This document shows positions 55,985 through 62,790 of a DNA stretch of 64,000 nucleotides, in pieces. The stretch spans positions 17,247 through 81,246 of the forward strand of contig NZ_LJHQ01000048.1 in the NCBI RefSeq assembly GCF_001295925.1. Reading direction: 5' to 3'. The first letter of the stretch is position 1. Every line of letters starts with the position of its first letter. A program made the position numbers and the translations under genes. This DNA is from Allobosea sp. AAP35. Lineage in GTDB: Bacteria > Pseudomonadota > Alphaproteobacteria > Rhizobiales > Beijerinckiaceae. The notes beneath the pieces were generated by a model. The model had not been told where the DNA came from. It made no database searches and saw only the letters and a program-made list of their open reading frames with translations.

Positions 55985-57042
55985 GCTCTGGGGCTCCGGC
56001 GAGGCTGGGGCGCGGGGATGCCCGCCAGCGCGACGAGATCGGGCTCAGGCTCCCGGGCCGGCGCGGCATTGCGCTCGGCCGCCCTGAGCTTCGCGGAGCG
56101 GGCGCGTGGATTGAGCCGCGTCTCCGCCTCGCCAGCCGCGATCGGCCCCCGGTTGACGAGGCTGAAGGTCGGCTCCGCCACGGCAACGACCGGCGCATGG
56201 CGCGAGCCGGCGGGTGCCCGCCCCGAGCGCTCGGTCAGGAACTGCTTGACGATGCGGTCTTCCAGGGAATGGAACGTCACGACGACGAGCCGCCCGCCTG
56301 GCGCCAGCACGGCCTCGGCGGCATGCAGCGCGGCGACCAGTTCGCCGAGTTCGTCATTGACCGCGATGCGCAGCGCCTGGAACACGCGCGTCGCGGGATG
56401 GGCCGCGCCGGGCTCGGCCCAGACAATGCCGGCGACGAGTTCGGCCAGCTGCTTGGTCGTCGTCAGCGGCGCTTTCCGGCGCGCCTCGACGATGGCGCGC
56501 GCCACGGCACGAGACCGCCGCTCCTCGCCATAATGGTAGAAGATGTTGGCAAGCAGCCCCTCCTCCGCCTCGTTGACAAAATCGGCGGCGCTGCGGCCCT
56601 CGCAGCCCATGCGCATGTCGAGCGGCCCGTCGAAGCGGAAGGAGAAGCCCCGCTCCGCCTGGTCGATCTGCATCGAGGAAACGCCGATATCCAGCACGAC
56701 ACCGTCGAGCGGCGTCATCTGGAAGCGCGCGGCTTCTTGCGCCAATTCGCCGAAGCGCGCCTGCGCCAGGGTCAGCCGCCCGTCCATCGCGGCGACGAGA
56801 CCAGCCCCGCCGGTGATTGCCGTCGGGTCCCGGTCGAGCGCCAGCAGCGTCGCGCCGGGCGCTGAGTCCAAAATGGCGCGCGCATAGCCGCCGGCGCCGA
56901 AGGTGCCGTCGAGATAACGCCCGCCCGGCCTGGGCCCGAGCGCGGTCAGGACTTCGGCGAGAAGCACCGGGACATGGGGCGCGGCTGCGTCGCCCGCTTC
57001 CCCACCAGCAACCCCGCCATCGCGTTCGAGCCGACGTTTCAT
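55981..57042 (-). CDS. rsmH: 16S rRNA (cytosine-1402 N4) methyltransferase RsmH (MraW)
   Basis: Methylates C1402 of 16S rRNA. In 353 residues: [13 protein letters not shown], the SAM loop [34 protein letters not shown], and [16 protein letters not shown]. The tail after residue 320 is Arg/Ala/Pro-rich. The ATG at 57042 overlaps the mraZ stop as ATGA. Standard second gene of the dcw cluster. Confidence 0.97.
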   Translation of the reverse strand: MKRRLERDGGVAGGEAGDAAAPHVPVLLAEVLTALGPRPGGRYLDGTFGAGGYARAILDSAPGATLLALDRDPTAITGGAGLVAAMDGRLTLAQARFGELAQEAARFQMTPLDGVVLDIGVSSMQIDQAERGFSFRFDGPLDMRMGCEGRSAADFVNEAEEGLLANIFYHYGEERRSRAVARAIVEARRKAPLTTTKQLAELVAGIVWAEPGAAHPATRVFQALRIAVNDELGELVAALHAAEAVLAPGGRLVVVTFHSLEDRIVKQFLTERSGRAPAGSRHAPVVAVAEPTFSLVNRGPIAAGEAETRLNPRARSAKLRAAERNAAPAREPEPDLVALAGIPAPQPRRSPRA

Positions 57043-57518
57043 GCGCCCGACGCCCCGACCGCCGCAAGCGGCTGCGCTCCGAGCGCGCGTTTCACGTCGC
57101 GCAACTTGGCTTTCGCCGTTTCGAGATGAGCCTGGAAACGCTGCGGCTCCCAGATCTGGAATTTGTGCCCGTGCCCGACAAAGGTCACCGCATCCGAGAT
57201 CCCGGTATGCGCCTTCAGCCCCTCGCTCAGCATGATACGCCCCTCCGGATCGACTTTCAGCACCTCGCAGGTGCCGTTCAGCGCAGTCGACAGCGACTCC
57301 CACTCCTCCGAAAAGGGCGAGAAGCGCGAAAGGATGTCGTCGATGGTCCGGCGCAGCGCATGGCCGCCGGCATCGAAGGCAGCGAGATCCAGCGCGGGAT
57401 GGACGTAGAGACCCTCGTAGCCGTCCTTCGCCAGCACGGCGCGGAAGCTTGACGGGATCGAGACGCGGCCCTTGGCGTCGAGCCGATTGGTGAAATTCGA
57501 GACGAAGCGGTCCGTCAA
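57039..57518 (-). CDS. mraZ: transcriptional regulator MraZ
   Basis: AbrB-fold DNA-binding regulator of the dcw cluster. The 159 residues have two MraZ units with DXXXR motifs (D14-R18 in RLDAKGR and DPEGR near residue 91). I place the start at TTG 57518 because GGGAGG lies 5 bp upstream and [18 protein letters not shown] matches family starts; an ATG at 57632 would add 38 unrelated residues. TGGG repeats overlap its promoter, suggesting autoregulation. Confidence 0.94.
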   Translation of the reverse strand: MTDRFVSNFTNRLDAKGRVSIPSSFRAVLAKDGYEGLYVHPALDLAAFDAGGHALRRTIDDILSRFSPFSEEWESLSTALNGTCEVLKVDPEGRIMLSEGLKAHTGISDAVTFVGHGHKFQIWEPQRFQAHLETAKAKLRDVKRALGAQPLAAVGASGA

Positions 57519-57676
57519 CGCCGCCTCCCGGCCTGCTTGCGACAAGGCCGCTGATCCGCTGATGGCGCGGGGCGGTAGCCCCCCGTCGAGGCAGGCAAGG
57601 CACGGCCACCAACCAAATTCCGCGCGGCACACGGACCCTGATTTGCTTGGCGCCTGCCGACCTCGACGGGATAATT

Positions 57677-57710
57677 TGGGATAGCATGGGCCTTCATGGG
57701 CGTCAATGGA
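57677..57710 (-). promoter_or_regulatory. mraZ promoter overlapped by MraZ-box-like repeats
   Basis: On the minus strand TTGACG (57706-57701), 16 bp, CTATCC (57684-57679). On the plus strand TGGG occurs at 57677, 57687 and 57697, with TGGA at 57707: an exact 10-bp step. MraZ of E. coli binds TGGGN repeats with 5-nt spacers, the same period. Confidence 0.6.
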
Positions 57711-57760
57711 ATCGGGCCTGTCGAGGCCAGCCTGCGACAGCGTTACGGCATCACAGCTCG

Positions 57761-57770
57761 TTAAGGTTAA
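57761..57770 (-). promoter_or_regulatory. paired TTAA motif, CtrA-like, upstream of mraZ
   Basis: On the minus strand CTTAACCTTAAC (around 57761-57770) contains two TTAAC half-sites, about 55 bp upstream of the -35 of mraZ. The spacing (5-6 bp) is tighter than the usual TTAA-N7-TTAA. Confidence 0.35.
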
Positions 57771-58083
57771 GTATCCGTAACCACGCGGAATTTGCCGCAG
57801 AGGCCTCGCTCCGGGCCGCGCATTGCCCGGTATGGCCGCCGCAAATTTTTCCTCGAGGCGGGCAGCCCGGCTCGGCGGTATCGGCAGCGCCTCCCATCGT
57901 GGGCCAGATCGCCGGGCCAGCGGCCCTTGAGGCGAGACGGCCCGAAGCTCCTGCAGGAGCTTACATCTGCGGAACCTTGCTCGCCGTCATCGCTTCCCTC
58001 CTCATCGGCGGCGCGCAGCGAAGACACGGTGCGCGGCAATGCGGAGCGAGAAATCACCTCAGCGTGAACGCCCGATTATATCG

Positions 58084-58112
58084 TTGACAATTAAATTGCG
58101 CACGATCTAAAT
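58084..58112 (+). promoter_or_regulatory. ohr promoter with OhrR-like palindrome
   Basis: TTGACA (58084-58089), 17 bp, CTAAAT (58107-58112). The perfect palindrome CAATTAAATTG (58088-58098) overlaps the -35, and a related CTAAATTGA overlaps the -10. This resembles OhrR operators in front of ohr genes. Confidence 0.6.
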
Positions 58113-58181
58113 TGATTTCGCAGGTTCACGATCGAACGCGTCGCGACGTCGATGCGCTACTCAACAGGCAAGGAGTTCCCC

Positions 58182-58604
58182 ATGAAGATCCTCTACACCG
58201 CCCATGGTTCAGCGACTGGCGGCCGCGAAGGCAAGGCCGAGACCGACACGGGCAATATCGCGGTCGTGTTGAACACACCCAAGGAGCTCGGCGGCAGCGG
58301 CGGCGACGGCACCAACCCCGAGCAGCTTTTCGCGATGGGCTATTCGGCCTGCTTCCTCGGCGCGCTCAAGGCCGTCGCCGGCAAGGAGAAGGTCAAGATC
58401 CCCGAGGATGCGAAGATCAGCGCCGATGTCGGCATCGGCCCGCGCGACGACGGCGGCGGCTTCGGCCTTGCGGTCAAGCTGACGATCTCGGTACCGGGCA
58501 TCGACAAGGCCGTGGTCGAGGATCTCGTCCAGAAGGCCCACATCGTCTGCCCCTATTCGAACGCGACCAAGGGCAATATCGACGTCGAACTGGCGGTCGC
58601 CTGA
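58182..58604 (+). CDS. ohr: organic hydroperoxide resistance protein Ohr
   Basis: Thiol peroxidase that reduces organic hydroperoxides. The 140-residue OsmC-fold protein has the two catalytic cysteines, Cys57 in FAMGYSACFLGAL and Cys123 in IVCPYSNATKGN, and the paired Arg in GGREG. The ATG at 58182 has AAGGAG upstream; 58152 has none. The operator in its promoter suggests control by OhrR, but no ohrR lies in the window. It is convergent with rnpB, with a structured repeat between. Confidence 0.96.
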   Translation: MKILYTAHGSATGGREGKAETDTGNIAVVLNTPKELGGSGGDGTNPEQLFAMGYSACFLGALKAVAGKEKVKIPEDAKISADVGIGPRDDGGGFGLAVKLTISVPGIDKAVVEDLVQKAHIVCPYSNATKGNIDVELAVA

Positions 58605-58648
58605 GGCCGGCGCAACACGCACAGGCTCGGCGCAATTCGCTCCGGTGA

Positions 58649-58734
58649 GCCGGATGGAGCGATGTTCGAGAACCGGAGCGGAGCGGACGGCTTGTCCGTG
58701 AGCACCGGAAGCGCAGGACATCGCTTCAGCCGGC
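58649..58734. repeat. structured repeat, copy 2
   Basis: The same architecture as 23022-23106: outer stem GCCGG/CCGGC, internal loop ATGG/TCAG, stem AGCGATGT/ACATCGCT, and an apical hairpin CGGAC-GGCTT-GTCCG. Bases in both stems differ from copy 1 but remain paired. It lies between convergent ohr and rnpB. Confidence 0.85.
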
Positions 58735-58749
58735 CGCCGGAGTGAAATT

Positions 58750-59155
58750 GCCAGTCGGCCTGTAAGCCGGGTTTTGGATGGCCGGGAGATCGCTCCCCCG
58801 ACGTGACGGCCATTCCTCTGGGACGCGCATTGCTGCGCGCCTCGAGCAACCAACCCGGACGACAAGGCCCAGAAACAGGCCCCTCCCCGCTCGCGCGAAA
58901 AGCATCGTCCCTATTCGGTTTTGCTCCCGGTGGGGCTTGCCATGCCGTCCCCGTTGCCGGGTCCGCGGTGCGCTCTTACCGCACCTTTTCACCCTTACCT
59001 GCGAGCCGAGGCACGCAGGCGGTTCGATCTCTGTGGCGCTGTCCCTGGGGTCGCCCCCGCCGGACGTTATCCGGCACCGTGTTTCCGTGGAGCCCGGACT
59101 TTCCTCCCCCACGAGAACCTGAGTTCTTGCGAGAGCGGCCGTCCGGCCGACTGGC
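58750..59155 (-). ncRNA. rnpB: RNase P RNA (type A)
   Basis: Catalytic RNA that cuts tRNA 5' leaders. On the minus strand the hallmark GAGGAAAGTCCGGGCTCC appears shortly after the 5' end. GGTAAGGGTGAAAAGGTGCG and AGAGCGCACCGC follow, and the 3' part ends in GGCTTACAGGCCGACTGGC. The ends pair (GCCAGTCGGCC 5' with GGCCGACTGGC 3'), fixing the length near 406 nt. It is transcribed from its own promoter, between the transglycosylase gene and ohr. Confidence 0.96.
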
Positions 59156-59162
59156 GGGAGGG

Positions 59163-59191
59163 CTAGTGCGCGCTCCCGGGTCTCGCGTCAA
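59163..59191 (-). promoter_or_regulatory. rnpB promoter
   Basis: On the minus strand TTGACG (59191-59186), 17 bp, CACTAG (59168-59163). The predicted start falls 7 bases later, at the first paired base of the RNA (about 59155). Confidence 0.6.
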
Positions 59192-59221
59192 GGCGAGCCA
59201 CCAGGACAGGGCCGCGCCGGC

Positions 59222-59842
59222 TCAGTTGCTGGCCGTGATGGTGCGGATCTTGGCGCAATAGGTGCGGTTTGCACCGCTCATGCGGGTCGCCATATGGCCG
59301 CTCTGATATTTCATGATGGTGCGGCAGGTGTCGCCGCCAGCGGCGCGATAGGCCATCGCCAGATATTTCATGGCGTAGCGGGCATTTGTCTCTGGATCGA
59401 GCAGGCCCCCAGTACCGCCGGAATAGCCCATGCCACGCGCCGTCTGGTGGCGGATCTGCATCAGCCCGTAATTGCCGGCATTGGCGGCGCGGGGGTTGTA
59501 GCGACTCTCGACCCGCACCACCGCATCGGCCAGCGAGAACGGAACGCCGTTGGCGGCGGCATGGCGCGCGACCAGCGCCTTCAGCCCTTCCGAGCCAACC
59601 GGGGCCGCAAGGGCTGTGCGCGTCGGCTTCTGTTTCGCTTCGACGGCGGAGGCAGTCACCGAGCCGGTCGTCTCCGTCTTGTCCTCGCCGGCTTCAGCAG
59701 CCGCCTTCGCACGTTGGATCTCGGCGTCCCGGACGATGAACGCGCGGGCATCCGTCTCGTCGTTGACCTGGGCTTGCGCCGGCTGGAGGGAGGCGAGGCA
59801 AATCGCGAGCGCGGCAAAGGCGCCGCTGGAGGTATACCGCAT
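59222..59842 (-). CDS. lytic transglycosylase (SLT domain) protein
   Basis: An exported murein hydrolase of 206 residues. Signal peptide at residues 1-24 (MRYTSSGAFAALAICLASL, cut after AQA), a spacer to about 80, then the SLT fold: LVARHAAANGVPFSLADAVVRVESRYNP (catalytic Glu in VESRYNP), GNYGLMQIRHQTARGMGY and LDPETNARYAMKYLA. The start at 59842 is favoured over 59869 because it begins the signal peptide directly. Similar small SLT proteins are frequent in Rhizobiales. Confidence 0.9.
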   Translation of the reverse strand: MRYTSSGAFAALAICLASLQPAQAQVNDETDARAFIVRDAEIQRAKAAAEAGEDKTETTGSVTASAVEAKQKPTRTALAAPVGSEGLKALVARHAAANGVPFSLADAVVRVESRYNPRAANAGNYGLMQIRHQTARGMGYSGGTGGLLDPETNARYAMKYLAMAYRAAGGDTCRTIMKYQSGHMATRMSGANRTYCAKIRTITASN

Positions 59843-60194
59843 CGTTGACTGAACCCTTGCTGCCGCCAATTGGCTGGAAGGCGCAGTTCAGTGATCAGTA
59901 AATGTGACGAGAATCTGTTTGCCGATTCGGAAATTGGCTCGCATTTTATTGAGTCGCTTATTCTATACGTTATCTTACTATGAAGTATTGATGCGGTAAT
60001 CGGGCAGCAAGCGGCTTGCCCCCGCGCGGGCGACCTGTGTATTCAAGCCGGCTCAGCACTTTCAGCCGCTTTTTCGCCGTAATTGCGGTTTGCGGCTCGA
60101 TTGAGCCGCCAATCGACGTGCCGCCGGGCTGTCGGCAGCGGCCACTTGCCGCTATCATCGCCGCATCAGTACGAGGTCCGGAGTCGCCTGCATC
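59843..60194. other. intergenic region between divergent SLT and TerB/DnaJ genes
   Basis: About 350 bases. The left half is AT-rich (CGTTATCTTACTATG near 59969-59983) and probably holds the SLT promoter. No gene, repeat or terminator recognised. Confidence 0.5.
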
Positions 60195-60944
60195 ATGGTT
60201 TCGTCTTTCTGGGGGATGCTGAGCGGCGGCAGCCTTGGCCTCGCACTCGGCGGCCCGCTCGGCGCGCTCGTCGGTGCGCTCGCCGGCCATGTGCTCGTCG
60301 ACCGCGAAGGCGCCCCTTTCGGCGCCGCTCCGCGCGAACTTATCTTCACCACCGGCCTCGTCGCACTCGCGGCGAAGATGGCGCGTTCGGACGGGGTCGT
60401 GACGCGCGACGAGGTTGCCGCGTTCCAGCGCATCGTCACCGTGCCGCCCGAGCAGCAAAAGCGCATAGAGATGCTGTTCGACCTCGCCAAGCAGACCAGC
60501 GCCGGTTTTGAAGCCTATGCCGGTCAGATCGCCGAGGCCTTTCGCGACGAGCCGGCGCTGCTCGAGGACGTGCTCGACGGCCTCTTTCTGATCGCCGCCG
60601 CCGATGGCGCGATCCACCAGGACGAACACGCCTATCTGCGCGATGTCGCGACCATCTTCGGCATCGACGATACGAACTTCGCCCGGATCGAGGCCCGCCA
60701 TGTCCGCCGCGCCGACGACCCCTATCTCGTCCTGGGCGCAACCCGCGAGATGAGCGACGCCGATCTCAAGCGGCATTACCGGCAGTTGGTCGCCGACAAC
60801 CATCCCGACCGTGAGATCGCGCGAGGATTGCCGGAAGAAGCCGTGGCGATCGCCACCCGCCGCCTCGCCGCGATCAACGCCGCCTGGGACGCCATCGAGC
60901 GCGAGCGCGGGCTGACCGCAAGGCTGGCGAGCGAGCCGGCATGA
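60195..60944 (+). CDS. TerB/DnaJ-domain protein (DjlA-like)
   Basis: A 249-residue protein. The first 30 residues are a Gly-rich hydrophobic helix (GGSLGLALGGPLGALVGALAG), then a TerB-like helical domain (about 50-165) and a C-terminal J domain (DDPYLVLGATREMSDADLKRHYR with the HPD of NHPDRE). This order is that of DjlA, a DnaK co-chaperone. The ATG follows GCATC without a strong ribosome site. It overlaps the amidase gene by 4 bases. Confidence 0.88.
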   Translation: MVSSFWGMLSGGSLGLALGGPLGALVGALAGHVLVDREGAPFGAAPRELIFTTGLVALAAKMARSDGVVTRDEVAAFQRIVTVPPEQQKRIEMLFDLAKQTSAGFEAYAGQIAEAFRDEPALLEDVLDGLFLIAAADGAIHQDEHAYLRDVATIFGIDDTNFARIEARHVRRADDPYLVLGATREMSDADLKRHYRQLVADNHPDREIARGLPEEAVAIATRRLAAINAAWDAIERERGLTARLASEPA

Positions 60945-61741
60945 GTGAGATGACCAAGCCGCCGATGACGCCCGACAGCCGCTTTGCGGCCAAGATCTTC
61001 CCCTCCCCCAACCATGGTGAGCGGAAGGGTGAGGCCGACGGCGCGCCGCGCCGGCCGGACATGCTGATCCTGCACTACACCGGCATGGCGATGGCCGGAG
61101 AGGCGCTGCAATGGCTGTGCAATCCGGTCTCGCAGGTCTCCTCGCACTACTTCGTCTTCGAGAACGGCCACACGCTGCAGCTCGTGCCGGAAGCGCGCCG
61201 CGCCTGGCATGCCGGGGCCTCGCACTGGGCCGGCGAGAGCGACATCAACTCCTGCTCGATCGGCATCGAGATCGCCAATCCCGGCCATCCCGGCGGCCTG
61301 CCCGATTTCCCGCCAGAGCAGATCGCCGCGACGCTCAACCTCTGCCGCGACATCTGCGAGCGCTGGGCCATTCCCCCTGAGCGCGTGCTCGCCCATTCCG
61401 ACATCGCGCCGGGCCGCAAGATCGACCCCGGCGAGAAATTCCCCTGGCGGCATTTCGCGCAAGGCGGCGTCGGCCTCTGGAGCGAACCCGCCCCGATCCG
61501 CAGCGGCCGCTTCTTCGCTCGCGGCGATGGCGGCCAGCCGGTCGAGGCATTGCAGGCGATGTTCGCGATGTTCGGCTACGGCGTCGCGGTCGACGGCGTC
61601 TATGACGAGAAGCTGGAGGCGATCGTCGCCGCCTTCCAGCGCCACTGGCGCCCCGAAAAAATCGACGGCGTCGCCGACGCATCGACGATCACGACGCTGC
61701 GGGATCTGCTGGCGGCGACGCAGGGGGGAAGGACGGGATGA
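60941..61741 (+). CDS. N-acetylmuramoyl-L-alanine amidase with peptidoglycan-binding domain
   Basis: Cleaves the sugar-peptide bond of murein. In 266 residues the amidase_2 domain (about 38-175) has the zinc His45 in MLILHYTGM, the SSHYFVFENG segment, and HSDIAPGRKIDPGEKFPW. The last 75 residues form a peptidoglycan-binding_1 domain (ALQAMFAMFGYGVAVDGVYDE). No export signal is visible, so it may be a cytoplasmic AmpD-type recycling enzyme or exported by other means. The start overlaps the TerB/DnaJ stop (ATGA). Confidence 0.92.
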   Translation: MSEMTKPPMTPDSRFAAKIFPSPNHGERKGEADGAPRRPDMLILHYTGMAMAGEALQWLCNPVSQVSSHYFVFENGHTLQLVPEARRAWHAGASHWAGESDINSCSIGIEIANPGHPGGLPDFPPEQIAATLNLCRDICERWAIPPERVLAHSDIAPGRKIDPGEKFPWRHFAQGGVGLWSEPAPIRSGRFFARGDGGQPVEALQAMFAMFGYGVAVDGVYDEKLEAIVAAFQRHWRPEKIDGVADASTITTLRDLLAATQGGRTG

Positions 61742-61805
61742 GGCTGATGCGGAACGTTCTCGTGTGTCCGTTTGATTCCGGCTCTAAAGCACTGCAGCCT
61801 TTGCC

Positions 61806-61828
61806 GTGAGTACGATCGTGCCACTCAC
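61806..61828. promoter_or_regulatory. dyad before the unknown gene
   Basis: GTGAGT (61806-61811) and ACTCAC (61823-61828) are inverted around ACGATCGT, 17 bp before the next start codon. It could be an operator or leader hairpin. Confidence 0.35.
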
Positions 61829-61845
61829 GAAGTCGGGAAATTGCA

Positions 61846-62628
61846 ATGGCTGACGCTGTCCATCCGACCGGCGTCACGCATCTGGCCATGATCGAGCCCG
61901 ACGAGCGCCTTGTCGTCCTCGCTCGCACGTTACAGTCGCGCGGTTCCCAAGCCGAAACGACGTTGAAGGATGCCGCGCTCAACGGGGCGCGATATGGCGA
62001 GAGATGCCTCGGCCAAGCGCTCTATCGCCATCGCTCGGTATTCCTGAATGCTTCGGACGCGCCTATCTGGAGCCATCTGGAGCTGAGATATTTCCGCCAC
62101 ATCGTTCCGGCCGACGCCATCAACGAGCTCGTCGTTAAGCCACAAACGGCTGGCACCCAGTTGCTAAGAGCAGAAATTCTCTTGACCACCCCCTCGGCTT
62201 TTGTGATGCCGCGAGCATGGACGGGCTCTGCAGATCGCCCGGAACGGCAGGTGTCACTGGAATACATCGATGTGCGACCGGCATTTCTGGGCGAGTACCG
62301 GGACATCATGCGCAGCTATATCGGCCCTGCCGCCGGGAGGCTTGTAGCGGCCGACAGGATCGGGACCTTCAGGACCATGGAGACTGCGGCGGTGATCTAC
62401 CGCGACCCCGCGCTGGCGATCGACTGGAACCAGATCCATTTATGCGAGGTCGAAGCCGACGGCTTTAGGGGCTTTGGCCACGCATTCGATGCGGCGCTCC
62501 GCGAAATCTCTCCCGATGGCGGCTTCGCGGCTGTTTTCGCCGGCCTCGACCGCATGCGCACGATTCCCAGATGGACCTTCAACGATCCCGTCGCAGTGGC
62601 CGATGCCGCGCTCACGCAGTTCGGGTAG
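61846..62628 (+). CDS. hypothetical protein, 260 residues
   Basis: I do not recognise a family. The protein is soluble, with no signal peptide or membrane helix. Visible pieces are VLARTLQSRGSQAETTLKDAALNG, a Trp/His-rich stretch (APIWSHLELRYFRHIVPADAI), and two segments that could be beta-alpha repeats of a ferredoxin-like fold (RQVSLEYIDVRPAFLGEYRDIM, then DWNQIHLCEVEADGFRGFG). This hints at a tandem Dabb- or EthD-like fold, which is a guess. It is alone, with 104 bp before and about 160 bp after. Confidence 0.7.
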   Translation: MADAVHPTGVTHLAMIEPDERLVVLARTLQSRGSQAETTLKDAALNGARYGERCLGQALYRHRSVFLNASDAPIWSHLELRYFRHIVPADAINELVVKPQTAGTQLLRAEILLTTPSAFVMPRAWTGSADRPERQVSLEYIDVRPAFLGEYRDIMRSYIGPAAGRLVAADRIGTFRTMETAAVIYRDPALAIDWNQIHLCEVEADGFRGFGHAFDAALREISPDGGFAAVFAGLDRMRTIPRWTFNDPVAVADAALTQFG

Positions 62629-62790
62629 GGCAACCGCTTCAGCATTGTCGGATGATCCGAGCTTTGCACCTGACCGCCCCACGCCCAACCTCTCCGCAAC
62701 ATTGCGATAAGTTAACTCGCTGTTGTTGCGGGATTCTGGCATGATCCAGCGGTTGGATGCAGGCGCGATCGCCGGCACGACGATGGGGGC

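Larger units (their letters stand above)
57519..58083. other. mraZ-ohr intergenic region
   Basis: About 560 bases with no convincing gene. It holds the mraZ leader (about 155 nt), the promoter with TGGG repeats, and TTAACCTTAA upstream. The rest (57780-58080) shows nothing I can name. Confidence 0.6.

Noticed and set aside
62440..62778. Minus-strand frame after the unknown gene, considered as a recombinase fragment
   Set aside because: A short helix-like segment (SELTYRNVAERLGVG) is suggestive, but no further motif exists and most of it is antisense to the 260-residue protein.
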